DNA of 64,000 bases from Rhabditoides inermis. Lineage: Eukaryota; Nematoda; Chromadorea; Rhabditida; Rhabditidae. The stretch spans positions 207,501 to 271,500 of the forward strand of contig CAWZYM010000252.1 of NCBI GenBank assembly GCA_963966185.1, given 5' to 3'. Made by a program: the position numbers and the translations under genes. Each line of letters opens with the position of its first letter. Within the stretch, counting starts at the first letter, position 1. Under the pieces are notes generated by a model, which worked only from the letters and a program-made list of their open reading frames with translations, ran no database searches and had not been told where the DNA came from. Shown in pieces: positions 14,301 through 27,100 of the stretch.

Positions 14301-16683
14301 ACAGATGGCTGTAGGGCGTAGAGACCACCTAGGTGTCGCAACAGCTTGCTTCATCCTTCAAATAGCCGCAATCAGACAGAGAGAACCGCCATTGATCCGC
14401 CAGTCCGATCTATTATTACCATCATACCCCGTCTTCTCTATTTTTCTCTCTACAATACGGTCATAATCATTTCGTCTTGGCGACCAACCCGACGGCGGCT
14501 AGTTGAAAGACTGCAACTGTAAACCCTTTTCATTCCGTATCTCGGCGAGCCATCAGTGTTCGGCCCGCGTGTCGGCGCCGGCTCAAATGGGTATACTGCT
14601 GCCACAACAAAACGTGTCGAGTCGAGATTTGAAAGCGACACACGCCAGCCGCGACGTGAATAGACGAAGGCACATGTGTCTGTCCTGCCTGTCCGCGTGT
14701 GTTGTTGACATGTCTTGTATGTCCGTATAAGGCCACCCGCTGCGACTTCCCCCGTAGACTCAAAGACGCCGCCACGATCCGAGTCCATAAAACCGTCGCC
14801 GAGATCCCGACAACACATTACGCATCACATCATATCTCTCACACACTGATCGGCAGTGATCGAGCGACCGTAATCACTTGCGCAACCGTATCTCTTGTAG
14901 AACAAGATAGGGTGGTGCCGGCGGCGAGACCGGAAGGTCCGGAGACACTCGAACCCGAACAGACCCTCAGGCCGGCTGATTAGGCAGTCATTTAGCGGTG
15001 ATCCCCCTTCAGGCCACTCCATCCTCTGCCGCCGGCGGCGGCTCAAAAACAACAACGAGATGCAGGCAATAGATTGCCGGGCAAAAGAACAACATCTGTC
15101 CGGTACAATTGATTACGCTGGCAGCTCTCGCTTCTTTTTTCGCAAACCAATATGCGAGCGGGATGCATTCTACATTCAGCATTTCAATCAAACGACAAAA
15201 GAACGCGTATGCAATGTGACCTCTTCTATGCATCGGCCGGCCCTCAATCCCCCGCGCAACCGTTTCAGGCCACAAAAAACATGTACGTATTGGTTTTCGC
15301 CGGCGGTTTGTAGTAGCGGGAAAGAAGAAATGGGATTTCAAGAATGCAGTAGCAGCAGCGCACCCAATAAACGCTGCAATGATACGCACTCGGCACTCTC
15401 AGCACTCTTCATTGCGCCTTGCAAGCAATATTATTAGATCAGCTGTTTGGTGGGCAGCGGAAACGAGGCGATGCGTGAAGGAGGAAGGCGGGAAATTGCC
15501 TGCGAGTTTCTCTCTCTCACACTCACCCCATTACCTAGCCGTATCCGGGCAAGTGAGACTCTCGGTCTATTCTCCGCACGGGCAAAAAGCTAATCAAATG
15601 AGCGTGAGAGGGCGCGTATGAGACGGGGGTATTCGTTGCCCCCTGCCCACTCGAGAGCATGTTTTATTCAGCCACGGGGTCGGCCATATAGATAGTGCGC
15701 AATCCAGCCGCTCAAGTGGCTCCTCGCACCTTCTCCATTACGTGTCTTGTTTGTTTGGGGGCACATCTCCATTTCCGATGGCACTCGACGAGTGACCGAG
15801 TGCTGGAAGCATGAGACGCATTGTATGCCACAAAAGGGTCATTCTTCACGACTCTGCTACATGCTCCGGATACACTCTCACTAATACCACTTGACACCGT
15901 ATCGAGTTCTTTAGCAAACAAACATTGTAGCTCGGATCTGTTCGCACCCTACCAGATCCTCTGACTATCCGAGCAGATTCGGATATCAAGGAAATGGTAA
16001 TGCAAGCCATCGTGAGATCATCTTGCTTCGCGAATACAATACGGCACAAAGCCCGCCGCCAAGGTAGCGGGTAGCCGGCCAGCCGCAAACAGCAAATAAT
16101 ATGCGCATATGTATGCAAATACCTCCCCGCCGCGCCATTATATGCGAGCGAGTGAATGGAAAAGGGTGCCAGCCGGGCTCAGCGCCTCATAAACAACCCG
16201 AGTCCCCCTTTGACCTTTCGAGAGCTGCGTGCGGTGATTCATGGATCAGAGGCGATCGAATCGGAATCAGCAGATAGTGTTGTGAGTGTAAGACAGAAAA
16301 GAAAGTGGCACGAGCATATGCATTATTCAATCACGCCAAGCAAAACATCGAGCAGATTCCCAGAGAATGAAAGAGCGGGCGATGGAAACTAATGCATGAG
16401 AGGGGGAGAGATGCAACCCCCAGTGATGCACACACAAAACAATCGTACCGCGCGCGAGAAAGCCTGCCGTTTAAATTCCAAGTTTCACAAAGCAAGCTAG
16501 CAGGCGACTGAACAAGCACAGATAGACAGTACATATACCGAGCAACTCACATGAAAGTATGACGAAAAGGAAAACAAAAGAGAAGGTGACGCACCAGGGG
16601 TTGGTGGAGTTCCATCCGATAGTGTGCTGCTTGGCGAACGCGGCGCCCGAGATGAACAACAGCAAAACAACGAGTCGACACAT
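8362..16683 (-). CDS. Ephrin (GPI-anchor type)
   Basis: Ligand of Eph receptor tyrosine kinases, acting at the cell surface in cell guidance and adhesion. Exons in transcript order: 16683-16595, 9640-9520, 9425-9330, 9235-9166, 9096-9014, 8937-8835, 8770-8586 and 8511-8362, giving 298 residues. Residues 1-18 are a signal peptide (RLVVLLLFISGAAFA core). The ephrin hallmark WNSTNPWF follows directly. Then come GDSIRIECP, the KFSPLPNGLEFKPGD strand and IGGLCM. Four cysteines (ECP, ECM, SCS, GLC) match the two ephrin disulfides. A Thr/Pro-rich linker follows, then a C-terminal GSGWLAAVSAALLLLL tail, as expected for a GPI signal. There is no cytoplasmic PDZ-binding tail, so it is not the transmembrane B type. 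Intron 1 is 6.95 kb; the others are short. A TTTAG acceptor about 45 bases before the ATG is a candidate spliced-leader site. Confidence 0.93.
11655..16120. promoter_or_regulatory. Cluster of ATGCAAAT octamers in ephrin intron 1
   Basis: Exact octamers (either strand) occur at 11655-11662, 12726-12733, 13312-13319, 13325-13332, 14157-14164 and 16113-16120. About 0.2 would be expected by chance in 7 kb. ATGCAAAT is the classical POU-domain binding site. Several TAAACA/CATAAAC words near 13640, 13957-13975, 14064 and 16190 resemble forkhead or caudal sites. A long intronic enhancer for the ephrin is my inference. Confidence 0.6.
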
Positions 16684-18645
16684 CGCGAGTGTGTCTCCGG
16701 CGAGTGGTGCAAGGGGATCGCCTAAAGTGAAAAGATTCCCACAACACCTAAAGATATATCGCGAAAGTGCATGAAATAGTAGCGTATGAACAATGCAGAA
16801 TGAGTATGTTGTGACAGGTGAACAAGCAGGGATGATCGAATGTGACCGGAGGGGGCGCAGTGAGTAGACGGGGTGAGAGGGTGAGGGGGCGGGGCCGGCG
16901 GGCCTGCCCCCGGTAGCGCTCACTGCGCGCGAGACACAACGACACGCCCACTAATTGCGAGCACTGATAACATCTAATAAAGATGTGAGTCGGGTCATAA
17001 ACGCGCGATGAGTATTACGCAAGCGGAGAACATCTTGTTGATTACGCGACATGTCATGGACTAGAAGAGGTGACTGGAATCGGAGAGAACGTGACTGGAA
17101 TCAGAGAGAACAGATAAAATGAGTGATATAATTAGAAGATTTTGTCAATCAATCAATCGTTTAACCGGTATCGTTATATCTGAATATGACAACACAACCA
17201 TAATGATATGAAGCATACAGTACTGCCTAAGATGCTAGATGCATAGGCTAACGCCAGGGAAAGACAGGTAGGCTGACGAGGTTAGTGGCGGCAAGACGAT
17301 ACTTGATCGATAATCATTCCTGGGCCATTAGAGTACCATTCTTGACGTGTAGAGCTCCGGGTTTTCCTTTGCTTCCATGCCAATTGGTATCTCCTCGCGC
17401 CATAGCTGCTTCCACATGAGGGTACTTCCCGCCGCCAAGATTTTGTAATTCAGTTTATTGGTAATTTGAGCAGATTGATACTGTTTGTTTTCATACATAC
17501 AACAAAGGGTGTACCCTACAGAAACCAGTCGACAAAGAGATTTTAGTAGTATAATTACAGGAAAGAACGCGTGACATCGCACCATTAAAATCATGAGACA
17601 ACCAAATTCGACTCACAATATACTCAAACACTTGTTACAAATCAACTTACAAAAAAACTGCGAAAATAAAGAAAAGCAACGGAAATGACGTCAATTCGAA
17701 AAACAACACAACACAGCTGGTTTCTTCCGGTAGTAAAACCAATCCAATTGTTACCAATTTTTCACTTGGACATTCGTCACTACCAAACACTAATTTAAAA
17801 TTCATCAATATAATAAGAAATGTAAACAAATCTATACGATAGTCGTATTTTGTAGTTCTTTTTACTCCGAAATAAATTACAACAGTGAGTGGATGGAATT
17901 TGCCATGAGCATGCAGACCCGGTGCGAATATACGATGTGGGTTGTTCGATTGCGCAGTGTCATGCTTGGAGATTGTAAAACGAAGGTGGGGGCAATACGA
18001 GTACAATTTACTCCAATACACTGTGTTTGGCTGATGAAGAGGTTTATGGGCAGGTGGGTAAGGGCTGTAAACAGCCACTGGAGACACACACTATTGCATT
18101 TGATATTGCTCACCGAACTTGAGAACAGAAAGTGACATTCAAATAATAACACGTGAACATTAACATATCATGGCTCATGAAGATATACAGCTTGACTTGA
18201 CTTTTAAGAATTTTTTATTCGTGCTAACTTTCCGGAGTAACTGAAAATGGGAACCATTTACACACTCTGCTAGCAGTTTCCATTTACCAGTTAGCAATGC
18301 AACAAGTAAGTCACCCCCCATTACTCCGCTCGTTGTCCATTCACAGCATGCTAATCCGGTTGCGTGATCTTGTTAGGTTTTCAGTTCTGCTTCTCTCCTT
18401 CCACTCTCTCTCGTCTCACCCCTTTTATGTGGGTCAGTGGATGGGTGAGATCTTTTTCCGATGTCATTTCATCCTAGCCGACTCTCTCGTGTCACTTCCA
18501 GCTGTATTCTGTCTACCTACACATTCCACTACTTTCATTCTCTTTTACATTAGCATTTGAACTTGTTTCGATGTTGTTTTGTATCACACTGCGCAATAAT
18601 GAAACAGATATATTCTTGTCTGGTTTCATTTTTTTCTGTTTCAGC
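16684..18645. other. Intergenic region between ephrin and cadherin (divergent promoters)
   Basis: No gene I can support. It contains the upstream region of the ephrin (C-rich on the minus strand), a direct tandem duplication of a 21-bp GTGACTGGAATC-type unit near 17067-17110, the retroposon copy at 17146-17436, and the presumed cadherin promoter. A 146-codon minus frame at 17647-18087 has no recognisable features. Confidence 0.55.
17146..17436 (-). mobile_element. SINE-like retroposon, copy 2, with target-site duplication
   Basis: A 291-bp element in opposite orientation to the copy at 4405-4625. It is flanked by a perfect 10-bp direct repeat, AAGATTTTGT, at 17136-17145 and 17437-17446. In its own orientation it starts GGCGGCGGGAAG and ends in (GATT)n, a retroposon-like simple tail. 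I see no convincing pair of pol III A and B boxes, so the exact class (SINE or truncated LINE) is open. Confidence 0.75.
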
Positions 18646-21076
18646 ATGCTCAAACTATTCTTGTTATTTTGTGCTCTTGTAGCCACTACCACACAACATA
18701 AGAACGGTATGTTTGAAAGCTACTCTATAGTTTGAAACACAATTTCTTGTTTTCTTTTCAGAGTATCAAGCCACGGTCAACACAAATCTCGATGTGGGAA
18801 TTTCTGGGTGAGTTTTTTTTGTTGTTGCTGTCAGCCGTTCCTTTTCATAATTTCAGTGAACACTTTCTCGGCATGAGAAAAATTCACATTGGAGGTCAGT
18901 TGTTTTTTATTAATTAATTTCCTTATCTTTTCCATTTCGCCTGCAACATGTATTGTGTGCATTTTAAATAAGATAAGGCCGTTCCTTCCCTTTATTATAA
19001 AATAAATGATGACCTTGAACACTACGATCACAGTAAAGTTACAACTTTCAATTAAAAAAAATGTATCGAAAACTGAACCATGCGTTAGATGTGCGTCGCG
19101 CGCCTACCGCCACTCACACCACGACTCCTTCCGAAGAGGACAGTGGCAGCAGCGAAACGGACAAACAGGTCAGTCCCATCCAACGCATCACTTGTCCAAC
19201 ACACTCTTCCAGGACCTGGCTGCCATTCTAGACCAGATGGACGCGGCTGTCATCACTGTGCCCAAGGACGAAGCCACTCCCGAGATACAGATAGAGAACA
19301 ACGTCAAGGGGTGGGTGGAGAAGGTGGGACGTAATCTCAAGCCAGTTTACAGGTCGTTCCAATTCACGCCGCACTTTGAGCGCAGCGCGTACGATCTCAT
19401 GGCTTTGGAGGGAGCGAACAAGGTATGTGCGGGAAGGGAGAAGGAGAAGAGAAATATGAAGAAATGGGAGAAGAAGAGAGAGAGAGAGAAAGACTGGAGT
19501 CACTATGTTCAGGAGTCGTCTGAGTTAGCTGTTCTGGAGTTTGTGGCCCTGTCCTTTCTGCCCCCACCCACCTTCACCATCCAGGGAGATAAGGAGGGAT
19601 GGTTCCAAGTGGGAGACGTCGTCACCAAGCATGTAAGCCAACTCTCTCCCCCCCCCCCCCTCTCTCATAGAACAGTATTAATGTAAGATGACGGATCACT
19701 GATGTACTGTTTAGAAGAACAACCGTCTCGAGTCTGCCGTGTCTATCATCCAGATGGCTGGCGCTCCCATCGACATTGGCAAGACGGACAGGGGACAGTA
19801 CGCCTTCACTGTCAAGGTCACGACGATGTATTCTATTGAATTCATAAAGTAGCGTTACGAAGTCAGTATTTCCTAGAAGGAAAGACTGATCACATTTCCA
19901 GTAAAACTATGATTATGCAACTGCTTGTTGCAGGGCGAGCAGGGCACTCACTCTGACTTGGCGACAGTGCGCGTGGAGGTGATCCACGTCGACCCCACCA
20001 TCAAGAAGAGGGTGCGCACAACGGAAGCACCCACCACAGAAGCCACGACGACTACCACTCTCTCCACCACCACCACTACCACCGCGACAACCACTCCGAC
20101 CGAAGAGACCGTATCCGAGCCACTCACTCCTGCTGACGTGACTTCGATGGAGATTGAGGAGACGACTGCTGGAACATCGACAGAGTCTCTAATCGCCGAT
20201 TCCACCACCCCGTCCACGACTTCCAACGAGATCGAGGTGGAGGTGGTATCCATCGAGTCCTCCGGAGACAACGACCTCATCGCTAACGTCGAAATGGAGA
20301 AGACGGGAGTACGTGAGGGATCTGGCGCTGAACCCTCCACTAGCACTACGATCACGACGACTGAAAAGAAGGAGGAAGCAGAGGAAGAGGAAGAAGAGGA
20401 ACTGCTCTCATCGGAGCAGCACAATGAGACCAATTTGCTGCCGCCCACACTCACCCTGTCGAGTGAGGAGAAGGTGGAGGAGAAGGAGGAGAAGGAGGAG
20501 CAGAGAGAGGAGGAAATTGAGAAAGACGATGACGAGGAGAGTAAAATAGACGAGGTGAAAAAGACCGACACGCTGGCGGAATCCATCATGGAAGAGACCA
20601 CTACTACCACCACAGAGGCTACTACGACTACCACTGATGTGTCTGGTAAGTTTTTTTTGTTTACATTTGTCTCTTCATCGTCACGCCGATTGGTATGAAT
20701 CGTTTTCTGGTCCGTATTTCTTCTCGATGTTCATCTATCTTTTTTGCAGGCCTGTCCCTTGTCGTCTCATCCTCCGATGTCCTTCTCCAATCCCTGCCTG
20801 TCGATGGACAGATCGTGCGAGGCTTCAACGCCACTATGCACAGGGTGAGTGTTGTGTAGTCCATCAACAAAAAACTGTACTTACTTATTATGAATGGCCA
20901 TAAAAACAACAACATTTATGTTCCGAACAACGTGAAATTATTATGGTTCATGCATTTTGCACAACTATAACGTATAATTGTCAGCCGGCGGCTGGACTCG
21001 TTGCCGTGTCTATCGATCGACCCCACCTGTTCGACGTCAAGCCGAAGAAGGTGCAGCACGGTGAGCACCTTCCTTC

Positions 21077-21120
<44 letters not shown>

Positions 21121-24100
21121 TATTCTCTTATCATTCCTCCAGGCGACCCCATCTTCCTGATTGTCAAGAACGCCGCCGAGCTGACGAACTTGCGAGAAGC
21201 GGAAGTAAAGGTAAGTTACTTCAATCCAGAAAAGGTCACAAACGGATAGTACGGCGAGCGTTGCAGATCACTGTCTCTTCGAACGGATCGCGCGTCTCGC
21301 AGTCGGTGAGAGTGCGCGTGGCGGGTGCGGCTGAGAGGAAGGAGCACGGTGAGACAGTGACACACAACACTCGACAACATGTCACTTGCAGCAGCTGTTG
21401 CCTCGCCCGCCACCGTCGCCCTGTCGGTAGATGAGAACGCAGTGGACGGCGCGGTGGTCGGAGACGTGGGGGTGAGCAGCGACGACGGGTGGACGGTCAT
21501 CGGCAGCCCGTGGTCAGTCTCCTTCTCTTTTCTCTGTCATTCACCCCCTTTCAGGTTCGCCCTGTCCTCCTCCTCCTCTCTAGTCGTCTCGTGTCCCCGC
21601 GATGACTGCATCGACCGCGAGAAGACGGAGAGCATCGATATGCTGCTCGTCAATCACAACGGTGAGTGTATGTGTATCAGCACACATACAGAAGACGAAG
21701 ACGAGAAAATAACTGTCATACAAATACGAAAATCTTGACACACTTGTTTGCCATCGTTCAAGTGGTTTCAGGTTTTTACGCGTTTTCGATGAATGCGTTT
21801 ATTAGCAGGTGTAAACAAGTGTGACAACTGCATTGAACGCACCTGATGAATGGACACGAAATCAGCGGGAGCACAAGATTAGAAATCATTCAACCACGCC
21901 GAGAATACAATAGAACTGCTGCTGATGACGACTGCCTACCGTGTCTTCCACACACTCTTGAGATCGTTGAAGTAGCTTCTGGTGACATGCGTGTGTGAGC
22001 ACGTGTCCAACACATTTCCCTTCACCCTCCATCCATACAGCAGCGACGCACTGAAGAACAGACGCTGATACGCGAATTGCTGAACATTATCATTGAAAGG
22101 TTGTAGCCCGAAAAGGTTTACAATGTCATACACGTGACTGATAGGCCCTCGGTCGTCTCCTATAGGCGTTGAGGTGAACATAATGGAATAACATATGAGT
22201 AATGAATAGAAGATCGCGATTATGAATTGATGAATGATGAATGGGAGGATCAGTTTTGTCGCACGGATGTTCCGCGATAGCGCATGTCTGAAAACGTTGA
22301 TAAACACTGTTTGAATTTAAATGATAAATAAAATACAACCTTTCCGACAGAGGCGTAGCATTGAAATGTCGCTGCGCGTATTTTCGTAAGTTCAGTTTTA
22401 TCAAACATGGTATTATCTAAAACCGTATTAGGCGAAGTACAAATTCAAACTACATGTTTACACTAACGATGATAGTGCAGCTGGTTGCCAAACAGTGGAA
22501 AATGACAATGGCCACGTTGATTTTGTTCATTCGAACAAAAAACATGATCACAAGTATAGTAAATGTCCCCATGAACATAACAAACACATCATGAACGCGC
22601 GATATGGAATCGTATTTCTAAAATGTTTTTTTTGTATAAATGATTGAACAACAATAGAGATACAACTTGTTTTAAGTTATCAGTACTTTTCCATAATATG
22701 TTGCACTGATTCTCTCAAGTGTCAGCACTATATGCAAACTTCGTGCGCAATTCAGGACAATGTGTTGGAATAGTGATAGTGCAGGTTGGCACAACGTGAT
22801 GAAACTCTAAACAACGGGAGTTATAACTGGTGAAGAAATTATATGACATCACCAATATATGAAAATTGTCTGTTTGTGATTGTATGAGCATTAACACTAA
22901 TATAAAAATTCGCTGCATGTTCGCAAGAGCGAAACTCAAAGCGAACAAAAATATTGTGCTTCTAAAACATGTATAGGTGTGTCCGTTTGTGAGAAATAGC
23001 AAACGTACCGAAAATAAACATGAAGGTTCGTTTCGCGTTTGCTTCGAACCATCAATATAGTGAGTAATGGCATGTTAACAATTAATAAAACGAACTCCAC
23101 AAAGTACAGTATGAAACGATACGAAGGATACATCAGAACAAACACTGAAAGAACTACTTTAGTGAAGGTTTTCTTGGATACACTCCAATTGGTATAAGGG
23201 GGCGGGGCCTAGGGTGGAGGGGGCGGGGCTTAGGAGGGAGAGAGTCGTTTACGACCGAGACTCGCGAGCAGACTGTCAGTTATACAGCCGCACGTGTGAC
23301 TCGTCCTTAGAGTCAGTTCTCACCAGATACTTGATTTTCACATTTTAAAATTGCGAAATTCTAGTTTCATGAAAAATGAAATTTTGCAGAATGGTCACAT
23401 ATGATATATCATTCAAAAGCAAATTTATTCACGATTTCGAAAAACACACTCTTACGCGACCAAAATATCTCAACTATGACAATATATGCATAAAACTATA
23501 ACAATATGTGCATAACATGTTTGAAAAAATACAAATATGTACAAAAGTTATAAAAATCTACTTGGTAGACGACTTCTGGAATGGAGCCATAGTGGCGAGG
23601 TAGTCGTTCACCCAGTCCGCAGAGAGCATGTCAGCCTTGACAGTGCTCTCCAGCCTCCTCTGCTGCTCCTCGATCGCGTCCAGGATAACTGCCCTCTGTC
23701 GGCGCATTGATGTGGTGGTACGCAAACTTGGTGCTGCTGTGCAGCGATTTATATATAAGTGAGAGGCGTGTCTACGTGAAAAAACAAGAAATACTTCACA
23801 ATCAGCAACTTTGCAAAACAGACAAAAGCACTGTAAACAAGCAGAAAAGGAGGGAGTGTGATTAATTCACTTATTAACCTTTAATCATGTACCTGAACAT
23901 GAGTGCACCTGGCTTTGTACTAGTCATGACATACATTTCTCATGTCTGAACGCAGGTGATCACTCTCGTTTGCAAGTTGCGACCACTGACCACGGCTCTC
24001 AATACCGTAAACTAACCATTGCTAACCAGGCGGTGATTAGACATACTACGTGCTTTGCAGACGCCTCTCTGCCGGCGCGTCCTCTCACAGTCTCGGTGGT

Positions 24101-27100
24101 GGATGTGAATGAGCACGCGCCCCGCCTCCGCCTCTCCGAGAACATCGTCCGCCTATCCGACAACCAGCTACTCGCGCCAGTCGCTGTGCAGGTGTGTGGT
24201 AGGGATGGCAAGTGAGGAGAGTAGAGAGTCGCAGGTGTTGGACGAGGACGCGACAGTGAAGGCGCGCGGCCACCGGCTCGCCCTCAACGGAACGGCAGCC
24301 GGGTTCATGCAGCTCGACAAGATTGAGGAGGGACTCTATGAGGTGAGCTTAGTATTTACCTATTGGAAGACCAGATTTTTTTGTTGTTGTAGGACCGTTA
24401 AAAAGACCAATGACCGGTGTTTTGTTTGTTTGTTTTTCGGAAAAAATTGACTGGCTAAAACAAACTGAGTTGGGAAATGAGAACCTGGCCGAGCCAGCAG
24501 TTTGCGGTTTTGTAGTTTATATTTCTGGTTTTTGTAATATCATTATTCGGTTATCGAATAAGATGAAAGATGATGAAAACATGGCTGACCATGAGATTTG
24601 GCTAACCCTAATAAAACCGGTAACTTGGTTACTAGGTGAGCTACTCCAGCTGCACATACACAACTACACTTCTCGCAACAGATGATGGATGTATTGAACG
24701 AATTCACGCGCATTTAGCTTACATTCAGAAATGTGATATATCTCTGAAACTTTCTTCAAACTTTCTTTAAATAAAAAGTTGTGTGTTGTATGTCTGAAAG
24801 ATTGTTAAAAAAAACTTACAATTTCATAGTTGAAGTAGAATATTGTTTCAGCTGGTTTATAAAAATACTGAATCATTGCGAGGAAACAGTAATTTCCGTA
24901 AACACATTTTATATTTTCTTGAAATTTCAAAGTTCGTCGAAATAAATTCATTGATGAAAGTTCAACCTAAACTATAGGTGCAAAAGAGAGAAGTGCAACC
25001 ACATTGACCAGATTTTGTAGTTTCTTTGTACAAGTTTATTTTTTTTTTTTCACACACCAGGAGTCCCACACGAAACCACAGTACAGAAAACGAATGAAAA
25101 AAGGGTATGAAATCCTGAAAATGCAATGTCCATTGTATGAAAATGCAATGACCGTTGCAGCTGTCGGTGCGCGGTTTCCCGCAACCCGGCAAGTACAGGC
25201 TGGTCATCCGAGTGAGCGACGACGAGCACGAACAGAAGCAGGACGAGAAGACCATCATGGTCGACGTCAAGGTACACATTATACGTCTTCCTTCGTTTTC
25301 CTCACTCACATCCTTTTCAGTCGACGCACTCTCGCGCTCACTTCCGCAAGCCAGTCATTGAGAGGACACTGTCGGCAGACAAGATACAGCAGGGTGAGTG
25401 ATATTTTTCACGAATTCATTAACTCATTTCATTGAGGCGCGTCCGTGACGTCCGTGCAGCTAGAGGGTGTGCCCATCGACTCTGTCTTCTTCGTTCCATC
25501 GCAAGGCAACCCGGGATGGCTGCTCGTCGATGACTATGACGGTAGTGTGTCCGTCGGAAAGCTGCCCAGGTGAACTTTTTTGAATACGTTCATCTATAAT
25601 TCATGCAACAACTATCAGTACAAACCGTTCACTTTGCAGATCCCCGATCCCCTCCGGCACGCACGACATCACGATTGCCGCAGTGTCGAGGGAGAGCAAC
25701 AGGGTACACATTAAATTGCTTGAACTTTTGTTTTTGACGTTATTATACAATTTGATCAGGTGCTGGCCACGTGCCGTCTCGCGCTGTCAGTCATCGGCGG
25801 TGTTCAAGTCGAGAAGAAGCTAGCGACGTTTGACAAGGAGATCTACGAGAAGACTGTCGAGAAGGGTGAGGGTGATGTTGCTGTCTCATGGTCACTTAGA
25901 CGACTCGCTTCAGACTCTCTGTCCGTGCCTGTCTCGATCCCTTTCGCTCTCTCCTCGCCCTTCTCTCCCTCCATCGTCTCCGAGTCTATCGTCGCCCTGG
26001 ACGATGCTGGCCTGAAGACGGCAGTGAACGAGTCGTCCTTGCTCCTTTCCAACTCCTCCCTTACCATTCCCGCAACACTTCTCAACACTACCCGCCTATT
26101 GAGACTCCAGCTCGAGGCTGACAACAACATCGGTGAGTTTCAATCGTTTGTAACTGCCACGCGGAACATGAGGCCTAATCGAATCAAATGTCAAATGCAA
26201 ACCTTGCAGCCACTGTGCTGATCCACGTCTCGTCGGACCCGGCGGTGGAGTTGGCGAAGAAGCTTCAGCGAGAGAGAGCAGTGTTCGCCGCGCCCTGGAA
26301 GAAGGACGGGGACGTCATAGAGGTAAGCAGCAGGTTCTTGAATATAAAGAGCACCCTGCCCAGGTCTCCGTGCTGGAAGAGTCTTCTCCGGGCACTCTGC
26401 TGACTGTTGTTCCTGCATTCAACCCGCTAACCGGGGAGGTGTACCCGCTGCGGGTGCAGAGGGACGAGGGCATGGTGACAGTGGAGCAGGGCAGCGGCGC
26501 CATTCGACTCGCCGCCACACTCGACTACGACTCACTAGACGCCGCCGACGACCACTTCATCGATGTGCCCATTGCTGCCGGAGTGGAGGGGTGCGCGTCC
26601 TTCTCTCTCTCTCCGTCTGACCCTCTCTTTCTTGCAGCTACGAATCGCACCTCATCCTCCGCGTGCACATTGTCGACGTGAACGACAACCCTCCGAGGAT
26701 CGAGCTGGACGGGGAGGACACGGGACGTTACCCTCTTCCACTCTCATCCATGCCTTACTGTTTCAGATCTTCATCCTCGAGGACACGCCGGTCAACTCGG
26801 ATGTGGTGCGGTTCCACGTGAACGACGCCGACAGCGTGGTGAGCAAGGAGCACTAGCACGGCTATGACGATGCGTGTTCAGGTGGCGCCGGTTCGCGCCA
26901 ACGTGTCCGGCGACGGGCAGGAACTGTTCAAAGTCAGCGAGGAGGTAACGGCGTTCAACGAAAACTTGTTTTTTAAAGATAAAATATAGGAAATTGTGTA
27001 GACTAGTTGATACTGTCTATCAATATATTCCATTCACTCTTCAGAACGGTATCTTTCTGCTTCGCGTGGCGCACTCTCTGGACCGGGAGACGACGGACAG

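Noticed and set aside
9664..16534. Many 60-220 codon frames within ephrin intron 1
   Set aside because: They overlap on both strands, lack motifs, and lie in an intron whose flanking exons join in phase.
17328..17594. Minus frame similar to the end of the frame at 4151-4513
   Set aside because: The similarity is only the shared retroposon. All differences change the residue, so there is no sign of protein selection.
17647..18087. 146-codon minus frame
   Set aside because: No motif or splice context; hydrophobic segments look like chance in A/T-rich sequence.
19948..20634. 228-codon minus frame opposite the cadherin Thr/Glu-rich exon
   Set aside because: Mirror image of a codon-biased low-complexity exon (valine/serine runs).
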